A stretch of 64,000 nt of DNA from Fodinibius salinus (GTDB taxonomy: Bacteria; Bacteroidota; Rhodothermia; Balneolales; Balneolaceae): assembly GCF_008124865.1 (NCBI RefSeq), contig NZ_VNHY01000001.1, forward strand, positions 868,001-932,000, read 5' to 3'. The notes beneath the pieces are model-generated. The model made no database searches and had not been told where the DNA came from. It saw only the letters and a list, made by a program, of their open reading frames with translations. Both the position numbers and the translations under genes were made by a program. Positions 26,980 through 35,530 of the stretch are shown here, one piece after another. Every line of letters begins with the position of its first letter. The first letter of the stretch is position 1.

Positions 26980-28581
26980 ATGAAACGTTATCAAAAAGTG
27001 TTGCTGGTCATATGCATAACCCTCCTTATAATGGTCGGTGGTATTCAGATCTATTTTAGCTTCTTTTTAGATTCTCAAATTAAACAAACGCTAACAAACC
27101 GTGTTCAACAATCTATAAACCATTCTTTTAGTTTAACGATTAACGATCTGGACTTACATCTGCTGGGAAGGCGTATTACTATCTCCGGAGCTACCCTTTC
27201 GTCAAAAAAACAAGACAAAAAAAATAATCTCTATGCCACAATAGAAGATATTCACATTCGAGGAATAAGCTTTTGGCAATTATTAATATATCAAAAGCTT
27301 AACCTCAAAAAAGTCCAAATTATCAATCCCCATATTTCACTGACCAAAGCCCCCTCCAGCAATTCTTCTATAACTCCTCGAGATATCCGGAAAAAACTTT
27401 CTAGTAACGATGTGCTAAAACAACAGTCAATTCCCAAGTTTTCCGTCACCGGCTTATCTCTAAATTATACTACAAAAAACAAACAAAATGGATCATCTTT
27501 GAGCTTTCGCGATAGTGATATCCATTTATATGAAATCTCTCTTGACTCTGCTGCTCTTACAAGCAATAAGATTATCACTGCTAAAAATATTATAACTGAC
27601 TTTCGTGATCTTCAGTATCGTACAGCCAATGGGGTGTATAAGCTCTCTACCAATCAAATAGTCTTTTCTTCTTTTGACAGTAGTATGAATATTCGTTCTC
27701 TACAGCTCAAACCCCAATTTGATAAAGCTTCTTTCCCCAAACAGTTTAAATACGAAACCAACCGGATTAGCCTGAATATACCAACCGTAGAAATACAAAA
27801 CTTAGATCCGCTGCAATTAAATAAAGCAAACGGCATAACGGCTCAAAAGGTACAGATCAACAAACCTAACCTGGATATATTTAAAGATAAGCATGCACCT
27901 TTTCCGCCTAACCGACAGCCTCCCCTGCCCCAGCAAATGCTTAAAAATATTCCATTTACGCTCGATATTGACAGTTTGTCCATAGAAAATGGCAACATCA
28001 AATACAGTCAGCTAAACCCCAGGGCCGACACTACAGGCTATATTTTATTTGCTGATCTTAATGCTGATTTCACAAACCTCAGTAATCTTCAAAATCGAAC
28101 CAAAAAAACAAATCCACCAACACTTTCGGTACGAACTAATGTGATGGATAGTGCTCGTTTGCAAGTACAGTTCACCTTTCCAACGAGCACCCTCAAACAA
28201 CATATTTCCGGTCATTTAGACTCTATGGATATGCGTGCCTTTAATAGTGCCCTCGAACCTATGGCATTTGTACGAGTGGACAAAGGACAAATTTTGGATA
28301 TGAATTTCGATATGGTCCTGGATAAACAGGAAGCAACCGGTAAAGTGGCTTTTCGTTACAAAGATTTAAAAATCTCTTTGCTGGATAAAGAATCAAAAAA
28401 AGAAGATTTTGGCAAAAAGATGAAATCACTTCTTGCAAACACTATCAAAATAAAATCAAAAAATAGAGCTGAAGATCTCCGTATTGGCAAGGTTAATTTT
28501 AAACGAATAGAACGAAAAGCCGTTTTCAATTATTGGTGGAAAAGCTTACTCTCAGGACTCAAACCAAGTATAGGACTTTAA
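26980..28581 (+). CDS. AsmA/DUF748-like membrane-anchored protein
   Basis: The 533-residue protein has one N-terminal membrane helix (VLLVICITLLIMVGGIQIYF) followed by a long beta-rich region. It includes repeated segments such as DLDLHLLGRRITISGATL and INPHISLTK that are typical of AsmA-like bridge proteins. It also has the late motif MDMRAFNSALEPMAFVRVDKGQI, seen in DUF748-type members. AsmA-clan proteins sit in the inner membrane and reach into the periplasm, several moving phospholipids to the outer membrane. The serine-racemase-like gene follows after 25 bases. Specific role unknown. Confidence 0.72.
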   Translation: MKRYQKVLLVICITLLIMVGGIQIYFSFFLDSQIKQTLTNRVQQSINHSFSLTINDLDLHLLGRRITISGATLSSKKQDKKNNLYATIEDIHIRGISFWQLLIYQKLNLKKVQIINPHISLTKAPSSNSSITPRDIRKKLSSNDVLKQQSIPKFSVTGLSLNYTTKNKQNGSSLSFRDSDIHLYEISLDSAALTSNKIITAKNIITDFRDLQYRTANGVYKLSTNQIVFSSFDSSMNIRSLQLKPQFDKASFPKQFKYETNRISLNIPTVEIQNLDPLQLNKANGITAQKVQINKPNLDIFKDKHAPFPPNRQPPLPQQMLKNIPFTLDIDSLSIENGNIKYSQLNPRADTTGYILFADLNADFTNLSNLQNRTKKTNPPTLSVRTNVMDSARLQVQFTFPTSTLKQHISGHLDSMDMRAFNSALEPMAFVRVDKGQILDMNFDMVLDKQEATGKVAFRYKDLKISLLDKESKKEDFGKKMKSLLANTIKIKSKNRAEDLRIGKVNFKRIERKAVFNYWWKSLLSGLKPSIGL

Positions 28582-28606
28582 ATTTTTGCTAATAAAACTC
28601 TAGTCA

Positions 28607-29557
28607 ATGCAAATTCCAAATTTTCAAGACGTACGACAGGCATATCTTAAAATACGGGACCAAGTGCATCGAACTCCCGTACTGACGAGCCAAAAAGTGA
28701 ATGAACGCGCTGGTGGAAAACTTTTTTTCAAATGCGAAAACTTTCAAAGGGTTGGTGCTTTTAAATTCCGTGGCGCTACGCACGCCGTAGGTGAACTATC
28801 CAGTAAACAGGCTCAAAACGGAGTAGCCACACACTCCTCCGGTAATCATGCACAAGCTGTAGCACTAGCAGCTAAACTTCGCGGTATCCCCGCTCATATT
28901 GTGATGCCCGAAAATGCTCCAAAAGTGAAAGTCAATGCTGTACGGGATTACGGAGCTAATATTACGTTTAGCGAATCTACACAAGAAGGACGGGAAGCAA
29001 CCCTGCAAAAAGTAGTCGAAAAAACTGGCGCTACCTTTATTCATCCCTATGACAATCCGGATATTGTCATGGGACAGGGCAGCGCTGCTATCGAACTGCT
29101 TGAAGAACAGCCAGAGCTTGATATCATTCTTGCTCCTATTGGCGGCGGTGGGCTCATGAGCGGAACAGCGATTGCAGCATCTGGCTTATCACCGGAGACT
29201 AAAATTATTGGTACAGAACCGGAAGTAGCTAATGATGCATACCTTTCCTTCAAAACGGGTGAGCGTCACCCTGTTCAAAGCACTGATACCGTAGCAGATG
29301 GACTCCGAACATCATTAAGCCCCTTGACCTTTTCCTGTATACAGGAACATGTAGATGCTATTTACACTGTAACAGAACAAGAGATTGTTGAAGCTATGCG
29401 CTTTATTTGGGAACGCATGAAAATTATTATTGAACCTTCATGTGCAGTTCCAGCAGCAGCAATTTTTAACGGCGAAATTGATGTTCAAGACAAAAAAGCT
29501 GGAATTATTATAACAGGCGGCAATATTGATTTGGATAAATTGCCGTGGCAAGATTAA
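28607..29557 (+). CDS. Serine racemase / threonine-serine dehydratase-like PLP enzyme
   Basis: The 316-residue fold-type II PLP enzyme has the Schiff-base lysine K53 in AFKFRGATHA, the substrate loop THSSGNHAQA, the phosphate-binding loop PIGGGGLMSG and the closing segment IIITGGNIDLD. It lacks the C-terminal ACT regulatory domain of biosynthetic IlvA, so it is of the short catabolic or racemase type. N-terminal LTSQKVNERAGGKLFFKCENFQ, THSSGNH and the C-terminal segment resemble eukaryotic-type serine racemase. The D-amino-acid oxidase gene starts 13 bases later, so a D-serine route is a good guess; plain dehydratase activity is the alternative. Confidence 0.88.
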   Translation: MQIPNFQDVRQAYLKIRDQVHRTPVLTSQKVNERAGGKLFFKCENFQRVGAFKFRGATHAVGELSSKQAQNGVATHSSGNHAQAVALAAKLRGIPAHIVMPENAPKVKVNAVRDYGANITFSESTQEGREATLQKVVEKTGATFIHPYDNPDIVMGQGSAAIELLEEQPELDIILAPIGGGGLMSGTAIAASGLSPETKIIGTEPEVANDAYLSFKTGERHPVQSTDTVADGLRTSLSPLTFSCIQEHVDAIYTVTEQEIVEAMRFIWERMKIIIEPSCAVPAAAIFNGEIDVQDKKAGIIITGGNIDLDKLPWQD

Positions 29558-29570
29558 GAATTAGGAATTG

Positions 29571-30740
29571 ATGTCAGAGCAGATCATCATTATCGGCAGT
29601 GGCGTGTCCGGAATTACTACAGCCCTTACCTTACAATTGCTGGGTTATGATACAACAATATACACCGAAAAGGTCATTACGGACATTTCAAATAAAAATG
29701 AACACCCAAAGTTTGCCAGCCTCTTTCCATCGGCTTCGGTAATTCCCCACTCGGTGTACTCCGATCAATTGAAAAAGCTATTCAAACGGTCTCAGTCTAT
29801 ATTTTATGAGCTCCGTAAACTGGCTTTTCCGGGCATTACCATCAACAAACATTATGAACTATGGGAGTCTAAACCCAACCGCCCCGACTACTGCAACTGG
29901 ATGCTAAACTATGAAGCTGTATCTGATACAGATATAGAAAACATTCCCCACCGACCGCCTGTTGATAATCTGTATGGCTGGAGCTTCAACTGTATTTTCG
30001 CGGATTGGTCACTCTACATGCCGGCACTGCTCGATACCTACTTACAAAATGGTGGAACAATCAGGCAGAAAAAAATTACCAGGAAAATAATTTCTGACCT
30101 GCCTGCAGAAACTATCATCAACTGCAGCGGCACCGGTAGTCCTTCTTTATTTGATGATCCCAGTGATAAGCAACTTGTTGTCCGTGGACATCTGCTCCAC
30201 AAGGCAGATGCCCCCTTACTCACAAATCCAAACGGGGAAGTCGTATCCTATAACTATACTCCAAAACCAGCTATCTATTCCGATAGTAAGGGCAAGGCTG
30301 CTGATGTGTATTGCTATCCCCGAAAAGACGGTTGGATTCTTGGGGGGAGCCGCCAAGTTGGAACTCTTGGAAGTGAAGAATGGCAAGTTAGTGATAATTA
30401 TCATGAAATTGAGGGTATTAGATTTCCAAAACAGATTGTCGACCTCAACAGTGAAATTATTAAAACCCTTTTTGATACTGAATTAAGTATAAAGGATGAG
30501 CTTACCCCAGCAGTAGGCTATCGATATATCCGAAATAAAAAAGATGGTCTTCGCCTTGAATCAGAAACTGTATCAAATAAAAAGGTAATACATAACTATG
30601 GGCATGGGGGCGCCGGTGTTACGCTTTCCTGGGGATGTGCCCTTACTATTTCTGAACAACTCTTGTCTCAAGAAATAGATTCAGCTCATGATGTTTTACT
30701 ATCGGAGATTAAAAAGGTCGTGCCAGTAAATTCCAGCTAA
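29571..30740 (+). CDS. D-amino-acid oxidase family flavoprotein
   Basis: This 389-residue FAD enzyme of the DAO family has the N-terminal dinucleotide motif IIIIGSGVSGITTALTL, GWILGGSRQVG in the middle, GYRYIRNKKDGLRLE with a substrate-carboxylate arginine, and the DAAO signature HNYGHGGAGVTLSWGCA near the end. These features fit D-amino-acid or D-aspartate oxidase better than glycine oxidase. The reaction deaminates a D-amino acid with O2, giving the keto acid, ammonia and H2O2. ATG 29571 is preferred because AGGA lies just upstream. It follows the racemase-like gene by 13 bases. Confidence 0.88.
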   Translation: MSEQIIIIGSGVSGITTALTLQLLGYDTTIYTEKVITDISNKNEHPKFASLFPSASVIPHSVYSDQLKKLFKRSQSIFYELRKLAFPGITINKHYELWESKPNRPDYCNWMLNYEAVSDTDIENIPHRPPVDNLYGWSFNCIFADWSLYMPALLDTYLQNGGTIRQKKITRKIISDLPAETIINCSGTGSPSLFDDPSDKQLVVRGHLLHKADAPLLTNPNGEVVSYNYTPKPAIYSDSKGKAADVYCYPRKDGWILGGSRQVGTLGSEEWQVSDNYHEIEGIRFPKQIVDLNSEIIKTLFDTELSIKDELTPAVGYRYIRNKKDGLRLESETVSNKKVIHNYGHGGAGVTLSWGCALTISEQLLSQEIDSAHDVLLSEIKKVVPVNSS

Positions 30741-30759
30741 CTTTTTAACAGTAAAGGCT

Positions 30760-31842
30760 ATGGAAAAATCTACTTTTGCTAAACGAATCTTAATACGGCT
30801 GTTACTGGCATTTTCAATCATTGCAGCTCTTATTATAACGCGTCAACTACTGGTTCCCCTGTTCCTATCAATTTTATTTGCTTATCTACTCTTTCCGGCT
30901 GCTCAAAAATTTGAGAATAAAGGACTGCCAAGAATTCTCACAAACTTCATCTTAGTGGGAGGTTCTTTCCTGCTGGTAATCGGCTTTTCTTACGGCATTT
31001 CATTACTTGTTGTAACATTTACCGAAAACCTTCCGGATATACAGGAACAAATAAATACTAATATTACTCATTTCCGCTGGGCTTTGGGCCGGACCTTTGG
31101 AGTAACAGCAGAACAGCTGGACTCTATTGTTGAAAGCATCAAAGGGTCAGGCCAATATATCAAACAGTTTTTTACAGGAACCGCTAATACCATCCTTACC
31201 ATCGGACTTATTCCCGTTTATACGTTCTTACTACTATTTTATAGAAATAAGTTTAGAACATTTATTTCTATGTTGGTACCTGATGAACGGAAACAAGAAG
31301 CACAAAATATTATTGATCAGGCAGCAGAGGTTGTTCCCAGCTATTTGAAGGGATTATTTTTAGTCTGCCTTATTCTAATCGGACTCAATAGCCTAGGATT
31401 CTATATCATCGGAGTCAAATATGCACTGCTGTTAGGATTAATAGCAGCAATATTCAATCTTATCCCCTACCTGGGAACTATAATCGGTTATGGTATCGCT
31501 CTCCTTTTTGTTCTGGCTACCCAGTCGTTATCTGTCGCCCTCTTAGTTATAGTACAGTTTTTTATCGTGCAATTTATTGAGAATAATATTCTGACGCCTA
31601 ATATCACCGGCTCCTATGTGCGGATAAATCCATTAGTAACCATTCTCTCACTTATTGCCGGCGGTATGATATGGGGACTGCCCGGAATGTTTATGGTTAT
31701 TCCTTACTTGGCAATGTTAAAAATAGTATGCAAAAATATTGAAAGCCTTAATCACATAAACTACCTCTTAGGAACAAAAGGTACCGAGGACCACTCATTG
31801 ACGTTTCAATCTTTTAGAAATGTCTTCAATAAAAAAGCGTAA
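30760..31842 (+). CDS. AI-2E/PerM family permease (second copy)
   Basis: The 360-residue membrane protein resembles the permease at 5214-6290 along its whole length. It has the same family segments LIPYLGTIIGYGIA and SYVRINPLVTILSLIAGGMIWGLPG, with about eight hydrophobic helices. It lies 19 bases downstream of the D-amino-acid oxidase gene, so it is probably the last gene of that transcript. Whether it exports a product of that pathway is unknown. Confidence 0.9.
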   Translation: MEKSTFAKRILIRLLLAFSIIAALIITRQLLVPLFLSILFAYLLFPAAQKFENKGLPRILTNFILVGGSFLLVIGFSYGISLLVVTFTENLPDIQEQINTNITHFRWALGRTFGVTAEQLDSIVESIKGSGQYIKQFFTGTANTILTIGLIPVYTFLLLFYRNKFRTFISMLVPDERKQEAQNIIDQAAEVVPSYLKGLFLVCLILIGLNSLGFYIIGVKYALLLGLIAAIFNLIPYLGTIIGYGIALLFVLATQSLSVALLVIVQFFIVQFIENNILTPNITGSYVRINPLVTILSLIAGGMIWGLPGMFMVIPYLAMLKIVCKNIESLNHINYLLGTKGTEDHSLTFQSFRNVFNKKA

Positions 31843-31872
31843 TAAAAAAATGGCTAGGTAGGCTAGTCAATA

Positions 31873-32211
31873 TCAGCTTTGAATTTGTTTTTCGGCGCAG
31901 TCAGGACAATCTAACCAGTGCTCTGATGGCATAGAAGGTAATGCTTTTGGACTACTGCCCTTTTCAAATACAGGTCGATATAATATATCACCCTTCTTAT
32001 GTGATTCCCCACAGCTATGGCAGTTTTCCACTTCATCGAGTTCTTTAGGAGTATATCCTGCAATTACCCAGCCTTCGTGGCCGGCATGCACTGCCAAACT
32101 TTCTAAAGCAGCACGTACTGTTTGGGATTTATTGCCGTTATAATATTTCTCAGACAATTCCTCCAAAAGTTGAACCGTCTCATTATCCAATGTAAAGTTT
32201 AGCCGTTTCAT
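31873..32211 (-). CDS. Ribbon-helix-helix regulator with zinc-ribbon tail
   Basis: Starting at ATG 32211 (the frame is open upstream into the ZIP gene), the 112-residue protein has an N-terminal ribbon-helix-helix domain: KRLNFTLDNETVQLLEEL, then GNKSQTVRAALESL. The C-terminal half has two cysteine pairs, ENCHSCGE and LDCPDCAE, that look like a zinc ribbon, with histidines between. RHH proteins bind DNA as dimers, and NikR shows that the fold can sense metal. Position directly after a ZIP transporter gene (26 bases) suggests it represses that operon in response to metal. The zinc role is inferred. Confidence 0.78.
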   Translation of the reverse strand: MKRLNFTLDNETVQLLEELSEKYYNGNKSQTVRAALESLAVHAGHEGWVIAGYTPKELDEVENCHSCGESHKKGDILYRPVFEKGSSPKALPSMPSEHWLDCPDCAEKQIQS

Positions 32212-32237
32212 AATATCTTTTCCTATTGAGTTCCCTT

Positions 32238-33059
32238 TTAATACACAATATACCAAGCTGCAAAAACGACTATTCCCCCAATAAAGGTATTTAACACAGC
32301 CCATTGACGGTATTTATCCAGCTTGTGATGTTCATCATGATCTAACTTTGTATCTCGATGGATATTCCCCCCCACCTCACATTCGGGCAAAAAATCGATG
32401 GCAACATGAAAAAAGATTCCCGTTGCAAATCCAAAAATAAGTGCATTAGCAACTGCATTTCCCGGGATGTTTATCATACTGACAGGAAGAGCTGTAAGGC
32501 CTATTGCTGAAGCCGGTAAAAGCAACAATACCGATGATTTCCCCTGCATTTTAAGGCGACGTGAAGCAGCATAGCCTGCAGGAGCTTTGTGAGAGACAAT
32601 AGCGATACCCAAGAGTAATCCTATTTCCGGCATTGCTGCATATACGATACCAATAATCAGACCTGCAGCAAGGGCGTGGGATGTCAATTCCAGCACTACA
32701 GGAGGAGTCGCAAAAGAAGTGTGCGTTAACCCATGATTGAGAGTATGAATAGCAAAACCAGCCATGATACCAACTGCAATACCTACGCCCCCGTAAACCG
32801 GATCGTGGTTAACGGCCGTCGGGACTAAAAAGATAGCCGCACTTGTAATCATAGCCCCACTTGCCAAACCATAACCCGCAATGAGATTATTCAGTTTTGT
32901 TTTCCCAGCCGCTTGAACTCCCATCGGGATAGCCAGTGCCATAGCTCCAAATGCGATCCATGAAATACCGATGACCTTCCAGTTCGAATCCAACATGGCA
33001 AACACAGTCAATAGGCATAAAATAGTAATAGTACTGTAAGCAATAACTTTGTCAGACAT
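32238..33059 (-). CDS. ZIP-family divalent metal transporter
   Basis: The 273-residue membrane protein has about eight hydrophobic helices and the two ZIP hallmarks: ELTSHALAAGLIIGIVYA in helix 4 and SHKAPAGYA (HxxP) in helix 5, the histidines forming the metal site. ZIP carriers bring zinc, iron or manganese into the cytoplasm. A His/Asp-rich stretch HDEHH near the C-terminus may be a metal-binding loop. It heads a two-gene operon with the ribbon-helix-helix/zinc-ribbon gene. Metal identity is not certain. Confidence 0.85.
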   Translation of the reverse strand: MSDKVIAYSTITILCLLTVFAMLDSNWKVIGISWIAFGAMALAIPMGVQAAGKTKLNNLIAGYGLASGAMITSAAIFLVPTAVNHDPVYGGVGIAVGIMAGFAIHTLNHGLTHTSFATPPVVLELTSHALAAGLIIGIVYAAMPEIGLLLGIAIVSHKAPAGYAASRRLKMQGKSSVLLLLPASAIGLTALPVSMINIPGNAVANALIFGFATGIFFHVAIDFLPECEVGGNIHRDTKLDHDEHHKLDKYRQWAVLNTFIGGIVVFAAWYIVY

Positions 33060-33406
33060 ACACAGTAAAAACTTATTTCAAATTAGTACCCTTAATAATA
33101 AAACACCCTCACACTGAATGGCCCATCTAGTTAATACAATAACCAGCGATCCAAAGCAGATTTCTGGGTTATGATAACTGATTCAACAACCGGAAAAACA
33201 AGCAATAAAAAGTGCATAATCCCAAAAGATCAATCCCTAGTATTTTTTAAACAATGAGTTGATACAGATGAAATTTAGTGTGTACTAAAATACACACTTT
33301 ACTACTTTGTCACAAATTCTTCCCAATCAATTAATGTTAATTGTTTCATAATAATCACAGTCTGCTATATTTAGTGGTAACAAAAAAGATAATAAACTCC
33401 CGTGAT
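33060..33406. promoter_or_regulatory. Divergent control region with perfect palindrome
   Basis: This 347-bp gap between the ZIP operon and the S15 peptidase gene contains a perfect inverted repeat, AGTGTGTA (33277-33284) and TACACACT (33291-33298), separated by CTAAAA. It is a candidate operator, perhaps for the ribbon-helix-helix protein. It is about 220 bases from the ZIP start and 109 from the peptidase start. Nothing else is recognised in the gap. Confidence 0.4.
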
Positions 33407-35287
33407 ATGAAGAATAAGAGTAGTATTATCCGTTATTCTACGCTCATACTTTTCATTATTTGTATTGCTCTCCCCTTGTATGGGCAATCCCAACAATTTT
33501 CTAAATCTGATTACATCAAATCAGAATACGATATTGAAATGCGCGACGGTATAAAACTGCATACTGTTATCTACCGACCCGACAGTGCTAAACAAAAACT
33601 GCCCTTTTTGATGAAGCGCACGCCCTACAGTTGCCGCCCGTATGGTGAGGAGACGATGCCACGAAGCATTCACAGCAACCCTCAATTAGTAAAAGACGGC
33701 TATATCTTTGTCTGCCAAGATGTTCGGGGGCGCTGGATGTCCGAAGGACAGTACTCTACGCTCACGCCCAACGTGCCCGGTCCGGGAGGTACCGACGAAA
33801 GTTCCGATACCTATGATACCATTGAATGGCTGCTCGACAACATATCCAACCACAATGGCAAAGTGGGTCAGTACGGTATTTCATATCCGGGATTTTACAC
33901 CGCAGCAGCCTTGCCCAATGCTCACCCCGCTTTGGTAGCTTCATCACCGCAGGCTCCTATTTCAGATTTCTTCTTTGATGATTTTCATCACCACGGTGCT
34001 TATTTGATGAGCTACTGGTATGCTACTAATGTATTTGGATATCAACATGAACAGCCTACCTCGAACCCCTGGTACAATCTACCGGATATTTCTTCGAATG
34101 ATGCCTACTGGTTTTATTTAAATAAGCTGGAACCTCTCAGCAAAGCTTCAAAATATTATAAGAAGGATAATTTCTTCTGGCAGGAAATCATTAATAATCC
34201 GAACTACAACAACTTTTGGCAGAGCCGCAATATCCTGCCACACCTGCGTAATATCGACCATTCGGTATTAGTTGTAGGCGGATGGTTTGATGCTGAAGAT
34301 CTGTACGGTCCGCTCAATGTGTATAAAACCATTGAAAATAAAAATGATGGAGAAGCCCAAAACACTATCGTTATGGGACCCTGGAGCCACGGCGACTGGG
34401 CAGGGTCGGACGGCCCGCAAATAGTCGGTGATATTTTCTTTGGCAATAACCTTTCAGGCTGGTTTAAGAAAAATGTAGAAGCTCCCTTTTTCCGATCTAA
34501 ACTCAAAGGAAAAGGCAGTGCCGATCTGCCCGAAGCTTATATGTTTGACACAGGACTTAAAAAATGGGATCAATTTGAGCAATGGCCGCCCCAAAATGCT
34601 AGCCAACAAAGCTGGTATGTACATGGAGATGGATCTCTTAACCTGCAGAAACCTTCTAAAAACAGTACCGAATATACTGAGTATGTCAGTGACCTTTCTC
34701 ATCCCGTGCCTCATATAGAAACCCCTAAAATGCGCTTTACCCCGCGCCCTTTTATGACCAGTGACCAACGCTTTGCCGCACGGCGGCCCGATGTTGCCAC
34801 TTTTGAAACTGAAGTGCTAAAAGAAAATGTTACGATTTCCGGTGAGATCCTCTCTAAGCTCTATGTCTCAACATCCGGTACAGCATCCGATTGGATTGTA
34901 AAACTGATTGATGTCTATCCGCCTTCGGTTAAAGAAGGTAAACATACCCCTAAAAATGTTGAGCTGGATAATTATCATCAGATGGTACGCAGTGAAGTTA
35001 TAAGGGGTCGTTTTCGCGATAGCTATGAGAATCCAAAACCTTTTGAACCCGACAAAATTACCTCTGTAGATCTGCCGCTACAAGATATTCACCACACTTT
35101 TAAGAAAGGACATAAAATTCAAATTCAGATTCAAAGTACCTTCTTCCCCTATATCGATCTGAATCCCCAAAAATATGTAAAGAATATTTTTAAGGCCGAC
35201 AGCAGTGACTTCCAAAATGCTACACAGCGGATTTACCATACATCCGAGCATCCTACGTCAATCCTAATGGATGTGCAAAAAAAATAA
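33407..35287 (+). CDS. Secreted CocE/NonD (S15 X-Pro dipeptidyl-peptidase) hydrolase
   Basis: The 626-residue protein starts at the ATG giving a signal peptide (YSTLILFIICIALPLYGQ). The alpha/beta hydrolase domain has the nucleophile elbow GISYPG (in VGQYGISYPGFYTAAA), an acid in WFDAEDLYG and the histidine in GPWSHGDWAG. The C-terminal jelly-roll of the family follows from about residue 430. Families with this plan cleave X-Pro dipeptides, glutaryl-beta-lactams or cocaine-like esters. The natural substrate here is probably peptide. No near neighbour shares its strand. Confidence 0.9.
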   Translation: MKNKSSIIRYSTLILFIICIALPLYGQSQQFSKSDYIKSEYDIEMRDGIKLHTVIYRPDSAKQKLPFLMKRTPYSCRPYGEETMPRSIHSNPQLVKDGYIFVCQDVRGRWMSEGQYSTLTPNVPGPGGTDESSDTYDTIEWLLDNISNHNGKVGQYGISYPGFYTAAALPNAHPALVASSPQAPISDFFFDDFHHHGAYLMSYWYATNVFGYQHEQPTSNPWYNLPDISSNDAYWFYLNKLEPLSKASKYYKKDNFFWQEIINNPNYNNFWQSRNILPHLRNIDHSVLVVGGWFDAEDLYGPLNVYKTIENKNDGEAQNTIVMGPWSHGDWAGSDGPQIVGDIFFGNNLSGWFKKNVEAPFFRSKLKGKGSADLPEAYMFDTGLKKWDQFEQWPPQNASQQSWYVHGDGSLNLQKPSKNSTEYTEYVSDLSHPVPHIETPKMRFTPRPFMTSDQRFAARRPDVATFETEVLKENVTISGEILSKLYVSTSGTASDWIVKLIDVYPPSVKEGKHTPKNVELDNYHQMVRSEVIRGRFRDSYENPKPFEPDKITSVDLPLQDIHHTFKKGHKIQIQIQSTFFPYIDLNPQKYVKNIFKADSSDFQNATQRIYHTSEHPTSILMDVQKK

Positions 35288-35477
35288 AACTTCCGGTATC
35301 GGTCTAAAAGAAGAGAACATAGCAACTACAATGGCAAACATTCATGGAAACTGCTTTTAATCCACCATTTAAATTTCTCAATGGTTAAGGAATAAGATTC
35401 GTGGTTCAACATGTTTCTCGTAGTACCAATCCACACGATCTTGATCCTCTAAACGAACTACTATAATGTATTCCAAT

Positions 35478-35506
35478 AAAAAAAGCCCCGGAAATCCGGG
35501 GCTTTT
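35478..35506. terminator. Bidirectional terminator between peptidase and aconitase genes
   Basis: An 11-bp stem (AAAAGCCCCGG at 35481-35491 with CCGGGGCTTTT at 35496-35506) has T runs on both strands, seven on the minus strand. It ends the aconitase gene and could also stop transcription from the peptidase side. Confidence 0.88.
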
Positions 35507-35530
35507 AATTCATTTTCTATGAACAGTTGT

